Notes: generated by a model from the letters alone, not told the origin. A stretch of DNA of 64,000 nucleotides from Deltaproteobacteria bacterium (GCA_016182965.1 JACPFM010000007.1:6248-70247); one strand, 5' to 3'; shown: positions 46,557 through 56,055, counted from the stretch's first letter. Made by a program: numbers and translations.

Positions 46557-47942
46557 ATGACGATGCGTCTGCCGCAGGCCGTCCTCGACGCGCTCCCGCC
46601 CGAGCAGTTCTCGACCGATCCGTCCGATCTCGCCGAATACGGCAAGGACTGGACGAAGGTCCACGCCCCCGCCCCGAGCGCGATCGCGTTCCCGCGCACG
46701 ACCGAAGAGGTCTCGCGCGTCGTGCGGCTCTGCAACGAGCACGACGTCGCGGTCGTGCCGTCCGGCGGCCGCACCGGGCTCGCGGGCGGCGCGGTCGCGC
46801 GCAACGGTGAGCTCGTCCTCTCGCTCGCGAAGATGCGCCGCATCGATCCGGTCGACGTCCTCGGCGCGACGGTGCGCGTGCAGGCCGGCGCGGTCACCGA
46901 GGCGGTGCACCACCACTGCGAGCCCAGCGGGCTCACCTGGCCGGTCGATTTCGCGTCCAAGGGCTCGAGCACCGTCGGCGGGAACATCGCCACCAACGCC
47001 GGCGGCGTGAAGGTCATCCGCTACGGGCTCACCCGCAACTGGGTGCTCGGGCTTCAGGTGGTGCTCGCCAACGGCGACGTCCTCGAGCTCAACGGCGCCC
47101 TCGAGAAGAACAACACCGGCGCCGATCTGCGGCAGCTGTTCATCGGCACCGAGGGGACGCTCGGCGTCGTCACCGAGGCGACGCTCAAGCTCACGCGTCT
47201 GCCCGGCAAGCTCGACGTGTTCCTCTTCGCGGTCGACGATCTCGCCGGGGTGCTCCGCCTCTTCCGCGAGGCGCGGCAGGGGCCGTTCGTCATCAGCGCC
47301 TACGAGTTCTTCACCGACCGGTGCCTCGCGCGGCTGCAGCGTCATCGCAAGGTCAACGTGCCCTTCGCGCAGGGCGCGTCGCACTACGTGCTGCTCGAGG
47401 TCGAGGCCAACGACCGCGACGTCCTCGAGGCGTGGATCGAGGGCGTGTTCGAGCGCGCCCTCGCCAACGACGGGGTGCTCGCGCAGCACTCGGGCGAGGC
47501 CGCGCAGCTGTGGACCCTCCGCGAGGGGATCAGCGAGTCGCTCTCGGCCACCGGCATGCCGCACAAGAACGACATCGCGCTGCCGATCGCCGCGCTCGAG
47601 CCGTTCGTCGCGGAGCTCGAGCACCTGTTCGCGACGAGGTACCCGGGCTTCGAGATCTGCAACTTCGGCCACATCGGCGACGGCAACCTCCACGTCAACG
47701 TGATGAAGCCCGACGACATGTCGAAGGAGGAGTTCCTCGGGAAGACCAAGGAGGCCGATCACGAGATGTTCGCGCTCGTGCGCAAGCACCGCGGCAGCAT
47801 CTCCGCCGAGCACGGCGTCGGCCTGCTGAAGAAGGACTACCTCCCGTACTCGCGCTCGCCCGAGGAGCTCGCGCTGCTCCGGGCGCTCAAGCGCACGCTC
47901 GACCCGAAGAACACGCTCAATCCGGGGAAGATCATCGACTGA
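46557..47942 (+). CDS. FAD-linked D-lactate/glycolate-type oxidase
   Basis: A 461-residue flavoprotein. The FAD-binding fold shows PRTTEEVSRVVRLCNEHDVAVVPSGGRTGLAGGAV, LGATVRVQAGAVTEAVHHHCEPSGLTWPVDF and STVGGNIATNAGG, with FAD-contact GGRTG. The C-terminal oxidase domain has NFGHIGDGNLHVNVMKP, and ISAEHGVGLLKKDYLPYSRSPEEL, with the His-rich active-site pattern of the GlcD/D-2-hydroxyglutarate dehydrogenase family. Catalyses oxidation of a 2-hydroxy acid, electron acceptor unknown. ATG 46557 chosen by fit to the family start. Confidence 0.9.
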   Translation: MTMRLPQAVLDALPPEQFSTDPSDLAEYGKDWTKVHAPAPSAIAFPRTTEEVSRVVRLCNEHDVAVVPSGGRTGLAGGAVARNGELVLSLAKMRRIDPVDVLGATVRVQAGAVTEAVHHHCEPSGLTWPVDFASKGSSTVGGNIATNAGGVKVIRYGLTRNWVLGLQVVLANGDVLELNGALEKNNTGADLRQLFIGTEGTLGVVTEATLKLTRLPGKLDVFLFAVDDLAGVLRLFREARQGPFVISAYEFFTDRCLARLQRHRKVNVPFAQGASHYVLLEVEANDRDVLEAWIEGVFERALANDGVLAQHSGEAAQLWTLREGISESLSATGMPHKNDIALPIAALEPFVAELEHLFATRYPGFEICNFGHIGDGNLHVNVMKPDDMSKEEFLGKTKEADHEMFALVRKHRGSISAEHGVGLLKKDYLPYSRSPEELALLRALKRTLDPKNTLNPGKIID

Positions 47943-47948
47943 AGCTTG

Positions 47949-47979
47949 CCCCCGGACTGAAGTCGACTTCGTCCGGGGG
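47949..47979. terminator. CCCCCGGACTGAAG hairpin (copy 3)
   Basis: Arms CCCCCGGACTGAAG and CTTC-GTCCGGGGG with a TCGA loop, one base bulged. It lies seven bases after the stop of the oxidase gene and before the facing lipoprotein end, where a terminator would be expected, but it belongs to the same sequence family as 8994-9013. Confidence 0.65.
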
Positions 47980-47992
47980 ATTTCTCGACAGC

Positions 47993-49879
47993 TCACGGCG
48001 GCGGCAGGGGCGCGAGCGAGCTCGAGACGGCCTTGCACGCGCGCAGATCGCCGCAGCCGCAGGCGTTGCCGCCGCGATCGGCGACGTCGAACGATCCTTC
48101 GCCGGCGCTCAGCCCCGGCCCGGTGTAGGCGCGCTCGACGTCGAGATCGAACGCGTTGCACGTCAGGAGCGACGACTCGAGCGCGAGGGTCGACGCGAAG
48201 ACCGAGACGCCGGCGCGCGCGCTGCCGCGCACGATCGTCGCCTTGATCGTCGCGACCGACGGCACGACCCCGGTCGCGCCTTCGACGGGATAACCGGGGT
48301 GCACGGCGATGCCGTCGCCGTAGCCGCCGCGCGGATCGGCCGCCGTGTCGATGATCAGCGAGCCCTCCACGACGAGCGTCGCGCCGAAGGCGAAGACGCC
48401 GGTCGCGCGCGTGCGCTCGATGCGGACGGCGCGCAGCGTCAGGTCCGGGACGACGCCCGCCATCCTGCCGCCGAGCGCGACGATCCCGAAGCCGGCGCCG
48501 CCGGTCGCCTCTTCGGGCAGCGCGTCGCGCACCAACACGCGATCGAACAGCCCGCGCGGCGTCGACACGAACGACGCCGCCATGCGGCTCTTCTCGATCA
48601 GCGTCGTGACGACCTCGACGCTCCCCGACGCGCGGGCCGCCAGGCCGATGCCGGCCTTCTGCGTCCCCGCGACCGGCAGCGTGTCGCGGATGGTCGTGCG
48701 TTCGATGCGGCTGGTCGCGTCGTCGAGGCCGAGGGCAGCCTCGGTGTTGCGCTCGAACACCGAGCCGACGATGGAGACGACCGGCGCGAGCTTCGTCTTC
48801 GGATCGAGGCCGGCGCTCAGCCCGTGACCGACGCGCTCGCCGCTCGGGCGCGTCATCGTGTCGCGCACCAGCACGCCGTCGAGCGAGACGTTCGACCCGC
48901 TGACCAGGATCGCCGAGCCGAGGCTGCGCTCGACGATCGAGCGGCGCAGCACCACCGTCGCCGGTCGCCCGCCGGTCGGGTTGACGAGCGCGTCGACGCC
49001 GAAGCCGTTGGGGGCGCCGCTCGTCGGGGCGAGCGTGTCGCGCACGACGCTGCTCTCCATCGTCAGCTCGGCGCCGGCGACGAGCACCGCGGCCTTGCGC
49101 GCGCGCTCCACCAGCACGCCGCGCAGCGTGATCGGCGTCGCGCGGCGCGCGACGACGCCGAGACCGAAACCGCCGACGTCGTGGATCCAGACCTCCTCGA
49201 GCACGAGCGATCGCAGGTCGGCGCCGGTGACGGCGTCGCCCGGTCCGCTGACGGCGACGCGGTGCAGCTCGACGGACGAGCCGACGGCGATGGCCTGGCC
49301 GTCTACGGCGACGCCGCGCACCTCGACCTCGGAGGGGCACCGCCCGTACAGCCGCACGCGCTTTTCGATCACGAGATCCTCGGCGTAGCTCCCGCGCGCG
49401 ACGGCGATCGCGCCGCCGTCCGGCGCGGCGTCGATCGCCTCTTGGATCTTCGTGAACGGACGGGCGAGCGAGCCGTCGCTCTCGCCGACGTGGGCGGCGT
49501 CGACGTAGGTGATCGCGCCAGCCGGGAGCGGGCCGTACTTGCCCTCGCCGCACGCGGCGACCGGACGACAGGCGGTGTCGCCGGGAATGGCGAGCTCGCC
49601 GGCCGCGCACGACACGCTCGGCAGGACGGCGGTGCAGCCGCCGCCCGCGAACGAGAACCCCTCCGCGCAACCGTCGGGCGGCACGCCGACCGGCTGGCAG
49701 CCGCCGCCGAGGATGGGCACCTCGGCCTCACCGCACGCGTCGAAGCGGGGAGCGCAGTGCGCGCTGACCGCGACGTGCGTCGCCGGGCACGACACCGCGG
49801 GCGCCGCGTCCTCGTCGCGCCCGCACGACGCCGCGAGGAGCACGAGGACCGCGCAGGCTCGGCGCCGACCGGAGCTCAT
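47993..49879 (-). CDS. Right-handed beta-helix lipoprotein
   Basis: A 628-residue protein. Signal RRRACAVLVLLAASCGRDE gives a lipobox (LAASC). A Cys-rich head (~35-105) precedes parallel beta-helix repeats (~130-560), with recurrent strand units such as VVLRRSIVERSLGSAILVSGSNVSLDGVLVRDT. The C-terminus has a conserved Cys cluster (CGCGDLRAC). Such proteins often bind or cut polysaccharide, but no catalytic residues are clear. The truncated paralog is at 34744-35334. Confidence 0.8.
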   Translation of the reverse strand: MSSGRRRACAVLVLLAASCGRDEDAAPAVSCPATHVAVSAHCAPRFDACGEAEVPILGGGCQPVGVPPDGCAEGFSFAGGGCTAVLPSVSCAAGELAIPGDTACRPVAACGEGKYGPLPAGAITYVDAAHVGESDGSLARPFTKIQEAIDAAPDGGAIAVARGSYAEDLVIEKRVRLYGRCPSEVEVRGVAVDGQAIAVGSSVELHRVAVSGPGDAVTGADLRSLVLEEVWIHDVGGFGLGVVARRATPITLRGVLVERARKAAVLVAGAELTMESSVVRDTLAPTSGAPNGFGVDALVNPTGGRPATVVLRRSIVERSLGSAILVSGSNVSLDGVLVRDTMTRPSGERVGHGLSAGLDPKTKLAPVVSIVGSVFERNTEAALGLDDATSRIERTTIRDTLPVAGTQKAGIGLAARASGSVEVVTTLIEKSRMAASFVSTPRGLFDRVLVRDALPEEATGGAGFGIVALGGRMAGVVPDLTLRAVRIERTRATGVFAFGATLVVEGSLIIDTAADPRGGYGDGIAVHPGYPVEGATGVVPSVATIKATIVRGSARAGVSVFASTLALESSLLTCNAFDLDVERAYTGPGLSAGEGSFDVADRGGNACGCGDLRACKAVSSSLAPLPPP

Positions 49880-49945
49880 CGACCTGGATCATACGGCCTC
49901 GGCTCGCCGGATGCAGACCGCCTCCATCCGTGCTGATCTGCCGCC

Positions 49946-51532
49946 GTGCCGCGACAGCTGCGCGGGTGGATCATCCTGATTGCCCTCGTGGCGATCGGGC
50001 TCGGGCTGCTCACCGGTCCGGTGGTGCGCCGGCTGGCCTCGCCCGAGCAGCGCGCGCAGTGGGCCTCGGCGGCCGGCAAGCACGCCGACGCGGCGGCGAT
50101 CTACTGGGACGAGCTGCAGCGCGGGCACGTGACGGTGCCGATCGTGGTGGCGTTCCTCGAGGAGCACCACGTCGCCAAGGTCATCGCGGTGCACGCGGAC
50201 TTCGCGGCGCCTCCGGGCGCCGGCAAGGCGCCGAAGGAGCGCCCGCCGCAGACCATCCCGCAAGCGGCCGTCGACGCCTTCTTCACGCGCCCCGATCTGC
50301 CGCGCGAGGTCCAGCTCGTCGCGCAGCTGCAGCGCGGCGAGCCGAAGCCGGAGGTCATCGCGGAGCTGCACGAGGCGGCCAGCAAGGATCCGCCGATGCC
50401 GTGGGCGAACCACGTGCTCGCCAGCGAGGCGCACGCGCACGGCCGCTTGCTCGACGCGGCGGTGTACTACGAGCGCGAGGCCGTCGCCTTCGGCCGCCGC
50501 GACGATCTCGACACGGCGCTGCGCCTGCGGCTGTCGGCCGGCGATCGCGATGGGGTCATCCAGCGCCTCGACGATCCGCGCACCGGCTCCCTCGCGCCGG
50601 CGCCGCTGCACTTCGAGCTGGCCATGGAGCGCCGGATGTACGGCCGCGCGCTTCGCTGGCTGCTCCCCTTCGCCTATCCCAAGCCGAAGCTCGGTCCGCT
50701 GATGCTCGCGCTGGTGGCGGCGGCGGCGTGGGGCGCGTTCTGTCTGCGGCTCGGGCAGGTGCGGCTCGAGCCCGCCCGGCGCGTCCCCCTCTACGCGGCG
50801 GCCTTCGCGCTCGGCGCGCTGAGCATCGCGCCGACGATGTTCCTCATCGTGTGGCAGGAGCAGGTGCTCCACCTCAAGCCCGACGGCACCCCGCTGCGCG
50901 ACGCGATCTTCTACGTGTTCGGCGTCGGCTTCCGCGAGGAGCTCTCGAAGGTCGTCTGCTTCCTGCCGCTCCTGCCGCTGCTCCGGCGCGGCAAGCCGAT
51001 CGAGGTGGTCACCTGCGCCGCGCTCGTCGGGCTCGGCTTCGCCGCCGTCGAGAACCTCCAGTACTTCGCGCGCGACGACCTCGGCTCCGCGCTCGGCCGC
51101 TTCCTGACCGCGAACTTCCTCCATATGTCGATGACCGCGATCGCCGCGACGGCGGCGGCGCGCATCGGCAAGTCGGAGGAGGGCTTCCACGACTTCACCG
51201 TCGCGTTCCTCACCGTCGTCCTGCTGCACGGCGTCTACGACTTCTTCATCGCCAGCCCGATCGTGGGCGACATGTCGTTCCTCGCGATGGTGGTCTTCGT
51301 CTTCCTCGCCCGCGACTTCGTGCTGGCGATGCACGACGCGCGGCTGCGCGCCGGTCGCAGCAAGCCGCTCTTGCCGGTCTTCGCCGTCGGCACCGCCTGC
51401 GTGACCGGCGCCGCCTTCGTCTACGGCAGCGCGCTGGTCGGCCCGGGCGCCGCCGCGGAGATGATGTTCCTCGGGCTGCTCGGCGTGGCGGTGCTGGCGA
51501 TCGTGTTCGTGAAGCAGCTGCGGGCGTTGTGA
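49946..51532 (+). CDS. PrsW-family intramembrane protease
   Basis: A 528-residue membrane protein. The N-terminal ~230 residues start with one helix (GWIILIALVAIGLGLLTGPVV), then a helical soluble part with repeat-like segments (LDAAVYYEREAVAFGRRDDLDTALRLRL). The C-terminal half has eight or so helices with the PrsW motif set: FREELSKVVCFLPLLP (EE), ALVGLGFAAVENLQYF, FLHMSMTAIAA and LLHGVYDFF, with the glutamate and histidines of the active site. PrsW enzymes cut membrane substrates such as anti-sigma factors. The substrate here is unknown. GTG 49946 gives the membrane N-terminus. Confidence 0.85.
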   Translation: MPRQLRGWIILIALVAIGLGLLTGPVVRRLASPEQRAQWASAAGKHADAAAIYWDELQRGHVTVPIVVAFLEEHHVAKVIAVHADFAAPPGAGKAPKERPPQTIPQAAVDAFFTRPDLPREVQLVAQLQRGEPKPEVIAELHEAASKDPPMPWANHVLASEAHAHGRLLDAAVYYEREAVAFGRRDDLDTALRLRLSAGDRDGVIQRLDDPRTGSLAPAPLHFELAMERRMYGRALRWLLPFAYPKPKLGPLMLALVAAAAWGAFCLRLGQVRLEPARRVPLYAAAFALGALSIAPTMFLIVWQEQVLHLKPDGTPLRDAIFYVFGVGFREELSKVVCFLPLLPLLRRGKPIEVVTCAALVGLGFAAVENLQYFARDDLGSALGRFLTANFLHMSMTAIAATAAARIGKSEEGFHDFTVAFLTVVLLHGVYDFFIASPIVGDMSFLAMVVFVFLARDFVLAMHDARLRAGRSKPLLPVFAVGTACVTGAAFVYGSALVGPGAAAEMMFLGLLGVAVLAIVFVKQLRAL

Positions 51533-51712
51533 GCCGCGCCTGACCCCCTCGCCGCGGTGGCAGATTGGGCGACATGGTGGAGCCCATGTGCGGCGAGTGA
51601 AGCCCGACCGAACCTGGCTGGCGACACAGTGTGTCGGTTCGGCGCGGTCGCGGCGCGGTCGTTCCTGGCCGACGCGCTGCGCCGTGCTAACTTCGCGCAC
51701 GAGGCAGGTCAG
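51533..51712. other. No gene supported
   Basis: Intergenic. An upstream ATG at 51557 would extend the kinase by a low-complexity leader with no conserved sequence, so I exclude it. Confidence 0.5.
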
Positions 51713-52717
51713 GTGAAGCGCGGTCCCTACGAGTCGCAGCCGACCACGCGAATGGACGCGATCATCGCGCCCACACGCGACGTCTTCCGCGTCGGCGACG
51801 TCCTCAACGACACCTTCGAGATCCGCGGTCTGCTCGGCCAGGGCGGCATGGGGCAGGTGTTCGACGCGTACGATCGCCTGCTCAACCGGAACGTCGCCAT
51901 CAAGGTCGCCTGGCCCACCGTCGGCTGCGTCGCGGTCCGCAAAGAAGCGCAGGCGCTCGCGGCGATCCGCCACCCCTGCATCGTCACGGTCTATGCCTGC
52001 GGCGTCCACGACGGCACCGAGTACGTCGTCATCGAGCGCATCCCGGGCGAGGCGCTCGACACCCACATCCGTCGCCGCACCAACGGCGGCAAACCGTTCC
52101 TCGTCGACGAGGCGCTCGACGTCCTCGCCACGCTGGCCGACGGCCTGTCCGTGGTGCACCGCGCAGGCATCGCCCACCGCGACGTGAAGCCCGACAACAT
52201 CATGCTCGCCCCGAGCGGGCGCGTGGTGCTCATGGACTTCGGCGTCTTCATGCCGGAGTTCGAGGTCGCCCGCGGCGCCGGCGCCTCCGGGTCGCCCGCG
52301 TACATGGCGCCCGAGAGCATCAACGGAAACATCGGCGCCGGCGGCGGCTTCCTCGTCGACGTCTACGCGTTCGGCGTCGTCGCCTTCGAGCTGCTGACCG
52401 GCGAGATCCCCTTCCCCGGCGCGACGGTGCGCGACGTCCTGTTGAAGCACATGGCCGCCGACGCGCCCTCGGTGCGCGAGCGACGCCCCGACGTCCCGGC
52501 CGCGCTCGACGCGCTCATCAAGCAGCTGCTCGCCAAAGACCCGTTCGAGCGCCCGCAGAGCATGGAGGAGATCGCCCACCGCCTCCGCAAGGTGCGCGAC
52601 ACGCGCACGAGCGACCCGCGCCTCCGCACGCCGGCGGGGAAGATCAACGTCGACCAGTCGCCGCGCGGCCCGGGCGACCCCGCCCGCACCACGCAGACCC
52701 GCGCCCGCAAGCCGTGA
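51713..52717 (+). CDS. Ser/Thr protein kinase
   Basis: A 334-residue cytoplasmic Hanks-type kinase. Loop LLGQGGMGQVFDAYD (~40-54), Lys64 in VAIKVAW, HRDVKPDN, DFGVF, SPAYMAPESI and DVYAFGVVAFELLTGEIPF are all present. After the kinase domain only a short Arg/Pro-rich tail (TSDPRLRTPAGKINVDQSPRGPGDP) remains; no membrane helix or sensor. GTG 51713 chosen because it sits just before a conserved head. A soluble kinase for phosphothreonine signalling; the FHA regulators in this window are possible partners but not shown. Confidence 0.88.
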   Translation: MKRGPYESQPTTRMDAIIAPTRDVFRVGDVLNDTFEIRGLLGQGGMGQVFDAYDRLLNRNVAIKVAWPTVGCVAVRKEAQALAAIRHPCIVTVYACGVHDGTEYVVIERIPGEALDTHIRRRTNGGKPFLVDEALDVLATLADGLSVVHRAGIAHRDVKPDNIMLAPSGRVVLMDFGVFMPEFEVARGAGASGSPAYMAPESINGNIGAGGGFLVDVYAFGVVAFELLTGEIPFPGATVRDVLLKHMAADAPSVRERRPDVPAALDALIKQLLAKDPFERPQSMEEIAHRLRKVRDTRTSDPRLRTPAGKINVDQSPRGPGDPARTTQTRARKP

Positions 52718-52780
52718 CCGTCACGGCAAGAGCGGGCGCGGGGCGCGCGCGGCCCTATCGCGCGCTATGCTGAAGCCGTC

Positions 52781-53137
52781 ATGGCGCCGACACCGGAGGA
52801 CCTCCGCCGCACCATGGCCCAGCGCGCGCGCTCGGCCATCGCGGCGTGCGCAGCGCGACGCGAGTTCGCCATCGCCCAGCTTCGCGCTGCGTGCGGCGAG
52901 CTCGTGCGCGCGGGTGTGGCGACCGATGCCTGGCTGATCGGGTCGGCGGCGTGGGGGGGGTTCGGCGAGCGATCGGATGTCGACGTCGTCGTTCGGGCGC
53001 TCGACCCGAGCCGCGTCACCGAGACGGCCGATCGGCTCGCGGCCGTCGCTGGCGTCGCCGTCGATCTGCTCCGTTTCGAGGAGCTCGCCCCGTCGTTTCG
53101 CGACCGCGTCGAGCGCGATGGGGCGCGCCTCGCGTGA
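52781..53137 (+). CDS. Nucleotidyltransferase antitoxin (MNT)
   Basis: A 118-residue minimal nucleotidyltransferase. The motif GSAAWGGFGERSDVDVVV (GS...D.D, with two metal-binding Asp) is the core, then VDLLRFEELAPSFRDRVERDG. It overlaps the HEPN gene downstream by four bases (GTGA). In MNT/HEPN pairs the MNT protein is typically the antitoxin and adds AMP groups to the HEPN toxin. ATG 52781 chosen; it has no strong SD. Confidence 0.85.
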   Translation: MAPTPEDLRRTMAQRARSAIAACAARREFAIAQLRAACGELVRAGVATDAWLIGSAAWGGFGERSDVDVVVRALDPSRVTETADRLAAVAGVAVDLLRFEELAPSFRDRVERDGARLA

Positions 53138-53637
53138 CCGACCCGGAACGAGCCGCCATCGCCGCCCTCTCGCGGCTCCGCGGGGAGATCGCCGAGGACC
53201 GCGCGTCGATGACGCGATGCGCCGCCGACGCCGATCAGGCGCGTGCACGGCTGCTTCTCACGCCGGACGATCACGCCGTCCTCGCACTTGCCGCGGTCTC
53301 GTTGCACGGCTGGTACACCGCGCTCGAGGCGGTGCTCGAACGCGTGGCCCGACAGCTCGACGGCGGCGTCCCCGCGGGCCATCGCTGGCATCGCGAGATC
53401 TTGACGCAGCTCTCGGTCGAGGTGCCGACCGTGCGACCCGCGGTCCTGCCGTCGGCGCTCACGCAGCATCTCGCGGACCTTCTCGCCTTCCGTCACTTCT
53501 TCCGCCACGCGTACGGGGTGCTGCTCGATGGCGTTCGCCTCGAGGGCAAGCTTCGGGTGCTCGCGTCGGTCGGGCCGCAGGTCGACGAGGCGCTCGATCG
53601 ATTCGACACGTTCCTGGCGGCCGCGGCGCAGCCCTGA
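53134..53637 (+). CDS. HEPN-domain toxin (HepT-like)
   Basis: A 167-residue helical protein. It carries the RNase-type motif RHFFRHAYG (R-x4-H with following Tyr) and a helical fold of the HEPN/HepT kind (AAVSLHGWYTALEAVLERVARQL). The GTG start at 53134 overlaps the MNT stop. With the MNT it forms a two-gene toxin-antitoxin unit; HepT toxins cut tRNA or act via polyAMPylation in characterised cases. The target here is not known. Its end is nearly contiguous with the facing LamG lipoprotein gene. Confidence 0.85.
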   Translation: MTDPERAAIAALSRLRGEIAEDRASMTRCAADADQARARLLLTPDDHAVLALAAVSLHGWYTALEAVLERVARQLDGGVPAGHRWHREILTQLSVEVPTVRPAVLPSALTQHLADLLAFRHFFRHAYGVLLDGVRLEGKLRVLASVGPQVDEALDRFDTFLAAAAQP

Positions 53638-53644
53638 GCTGACG

Positions 53645-55780
53645 TCACGGAAGACAGGCCGGCGTCCACGACGTCGACGACAGCGTCAGCGTGTGACCGG
53701 CGCCGGACGCGTCGGCGCTCGACGTGCCGACTCCCTCGTCGAGGTGCCACAGCGCCACCGTCGAAGAGTCGGTCGCGAACCGACGCTGCGGGGTGAAGGG
53801 GCCGCTGTAACGGAGGGTGGAGGAGATCCGGATCTCGTCGATGACGCCGGCGAGCCCGTCCTGACCGTAGGTCACGCCGCCGACGTAGACCGGCGCCGGC
53901 GTTCCCACGTATGCCGCTGGTCCCGAGGCGGTGCCGACGAGGGCGCCGTCCCAGTAGAGCGTCAGCGTCGCGGTCGAGCCGCTGACCACGCGACAGCCGG
54001 CGACGTGGTGGAACAGGCCGTCGTCGCAGTTGACGGGGTACGAAGCCTCGATGAACGAGCCACTCTGAACGGCGAACGCTATCTTGTTCAGGCCTCCGAA
54101 GCACCGCATGATGAAGTTCGAGTCCGCCCCGGCGGCGGTCGACGAGAGATAGATCGCATCGGTCGGCGCGACCGGATTGATCTTCGCCCACGCCTCGTAG
54201 CACGCCGCTCCGGTCCTCGACAGGACGGTGGCGACCGTGGTGCTCCTCGCGTACGCGCCGGCCGGAACGGAGAGCGCCATGCACGCACAGGTTCCGCCCG
54301 TGCAGACTCCGCCGCATCTGCTGCCGCACACGCCGCAGTGGTTGGCGTCGGTCGCGAGGTTCGCCTCGCAGCCGTTGGTCGAGACGCCGTCGCAATCGGC
54401 GAAGCCGGTCTTGCAGATCGCGTAACACGCCGGCGCCGCGCACACCATCATCGCGTTCGGCAAGCTGGGGCAAACGAGGCTGCACCCGCCGCAGTTGGCG
54501 GGATCGTGCGCGGTGTCGACACACTTACCGCCGCAGCTCGTGAGGCCAGCGCCGCACGAGGCGCCACACACGCCGCCGCTGCACACCGTGCCCGCGCCGC
54601 ACGCCCTGCTGATGCTGGTCGTCGAACATCCGCCGCAATTCGAGTTGTCGGTCAGCAGGTCGTGGCACCTGCCGTCGCCGCACAGGGTCGTTCCTCCGAC
54701 GCAGGTCACCGAGCAGGAGCCCGCGCTGCAGACCGTGCCCGGGGCGCACGCCTTGCTGCTGGTGCCCGTCGAACATGCCCCGCAGTTCGCGTTGTCGGTC
54801 GACAGATCGTGGCACTTGCCGTCGCTGCACAGCGTGGTGCCGGCGACGCACGAGACGCCGCACTTCCCGACGCTGCAGGTCTCGCCGGTGGCGCAGGCGG
54901 TGCCGCACGAGCCGCAGTTGCTCTCGTCGTTGGCGAGGTTCGCGCAGTACCTCGGGTCGGCTCCGCACGTGCTGAACGGCGCGCCACACGACACCGCGCA
55001 CTTGCCGCCGCTGCAGACGTGACCTGCGGGGCAGGCGGTCCCGCATGCGCCGCAGTTCGCCGCATCGCTCTCGAGCGTCACGCACTTGCCGCCGCAAACC
55101 GTCTGACCGGTCGGGCACTCGAGCTTGCAGCTACCTCCGTCGCAGATCTCCCCGGCGAGGCACTTCGTCCCGCAGGCGCCGCAGTTGTCGCGATCGGTCT
55201 TCGGGTTCGCGCAGTACTTCGTCGTGCCCGCATCGCCCAAGACGGGGCCGTCGCACGTGAGAAAGCCCGTCGCGCAGGTGGTGCCGCAGGTCGACGCGCT
55301 GCACACCTGCCCCGGACCGCACTTCGTGTCGCACTTGCCGCAGTTCGCGTTGTCGGACTCGAGGGTCGCGCACTTGCCGTCGCAGGCGGTCTGGCCCTTC
55401 GGGCACGCGACCGTGCACTTGCCCGCCACGCACAGCTCTCCGTCGGCGCACGCGGTGTCGCACTTGCCGCAATGCGCCCGATCCTCGCTCGTCGACACGC
55501 ACTTGCCGCCGCAGACCGACTGGTCCTTCGGGCACGCGATCTGGCACTTCGCGTCGACGCAAACTTCTCCCGCGCCGCACGCCTTGCCGCACCCGCCGCA
55601 GTGACCGCGATCGGTCGCGACGTCGACGCAGGCCTCGCCGCACTGCGCGCTGGGAGCCGCGCACCCTGTCGATGCGTCGCCGTCAGTTCCGGTGTCACCC
55701 GACTCCACCGGCACCTCGGTGCCGCTGCTGCAGCCAAGGGCCAGACCGAGGCCCAGAACCCAGGCGGTCATCGTATGCAT
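53645..55780 (-). CDS. Cys-rich repeat lipoprotein with LamG-like end
   Basis: A 711-residue protein. The signal HTMTAWVLGLGLALGCSSG has a lipobox (LALGC). About 430 residues form a string of Cys-rich repeats, each like CGACGTKCLAGEICDGGSCKLECPTGQTVCGGKCVTLESD, suggesting disulfide-linked modules. The last ~190 residues are a LamG/concanavalin-like beta-sandwich (CYEAWAKINPVAPTDAIYLSS, NFIMRCFGGLNKIAFAVQSG, FTPQRRFATDSSTVALWHLDEGVG). ATG 55780 preceded by GGAGGG at eight bases, which decides the start. Surface or matrix role likely. Divergent from the five-gene operon at 56175. Confidence 0.85.
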   Translation of the reverse strand: MHTMTAWVLGLGLALGCSSGTEVPVESGDTGTDGDASTGCAAPSAQCGEACVDVATDRGHCGGCGKACGAGEVCVDAKCQIACPKDQSVCGGKCVSTSEDRAHCGKCDTACADGELCVAGKCTVACPKGQTACDGKCATLESDNANCGKCDTKCGPGQVCSASTCGTTCATGFLTCDGPVLGDAGTTKYCANPKTDRDNCGACGTKCLAGEICDGGSCKLECPTGQTVCGGKCVTLESDAANCGACGTACPAGHVCSGGKCAVSCGAPFSTCGADPRYCANLANDESNCGSCGTACATGETCSVGKCGVSCVAGTTLCSDGKCHDLSTDNANCGACSTGTSSKACAPGTVCSAGSCSVTCVGGTTLCGDGRCHDLLTDNSNCGGCSTTSISRACGAGTVCSGGVCGASCGAGLTSCGGKCVDTAHDPANCGGCSLVCPSLPNAMMVCAAPACYAICKTGFADCDGVSTNGCEANLATDANHCGVCGSRCGGVCTGGTCACMALSVPAGAYARSTTVATVLSRTGAACYEAWAKINPVAPTDAIYLSSTAAGADSNFIMRCFGGLNKIAFAVQSGSFIEASYPVNCDDGLFHHVAGCRVVSGSTATLTLYWDGALVGTASGPAAYVGTPAPVYVGGVTYGQDGLAGVIDEIRISSTLRYSGPFTPQRRFATDSSTVALWHLDEGVGTSSADASGAGHTLTLSSTSWTPACLP

Positions 55781-55942
55781 CGATCGTGTCCCTCCGGGCG
55801 CGGCATCCGGTGGCGCGCAGCACGAAGCACGCCATCGCGCGCCAGGTGTCGCGATCCTGACGATTCGCCGCAAACCAGGCGTGCACTCGGTAGGTCGCAG
55901 ACGCAGGCACCTGCTGTCGAACGAACAACCTGGTCACCGGAA

Positions 55943-55958
55943 TGTCGGGATCCCGACA
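55943..55958. promoter_or_regulatory. 16-bp perfect palindrome
   Basis: TGTCGGGATCCCGACA, a perfect palindrome, lies 163 bases upstream of the lipoprotein start and 217 bases before the activator start. It is placed between divergent genes, a typical operator position. No sequence-specific regulator can be named. Confidence 0.65.
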
Positions 55959-56036
55959 ACCGCAACCTCTCGCATCGAGGTGTAGAGCCAGCCAAAGGCC
56001 TGGCGGCAGCGACTGCGACACTGCTGGACGCACGGG

Positions 56037-56055
56037 GTTCCGTTGACAACGGAAC
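56037..56055. promoter_or_regulatory. 19-bp palindrome GTTCCGTTG-A-CAACGGAAC
   Basis: Two perfect nine-base arms around one base. It sits 120 bases before the FHA-sigma-54 gene. A TGG-N7-TTGC element near 56118 (TGGAGGAACCTTGC) is one base short of the sigma-54 spacing, so I do not claim a -24/-12 promoter. Confidence 0.7.

Noticed and set aside
49889..52579. Minus-strand open frame antisense to the PrsW and kinase genes
   Set aside because: Shadow with Glu/Arg/Asp/Val-rich sequence and no conserved motif.
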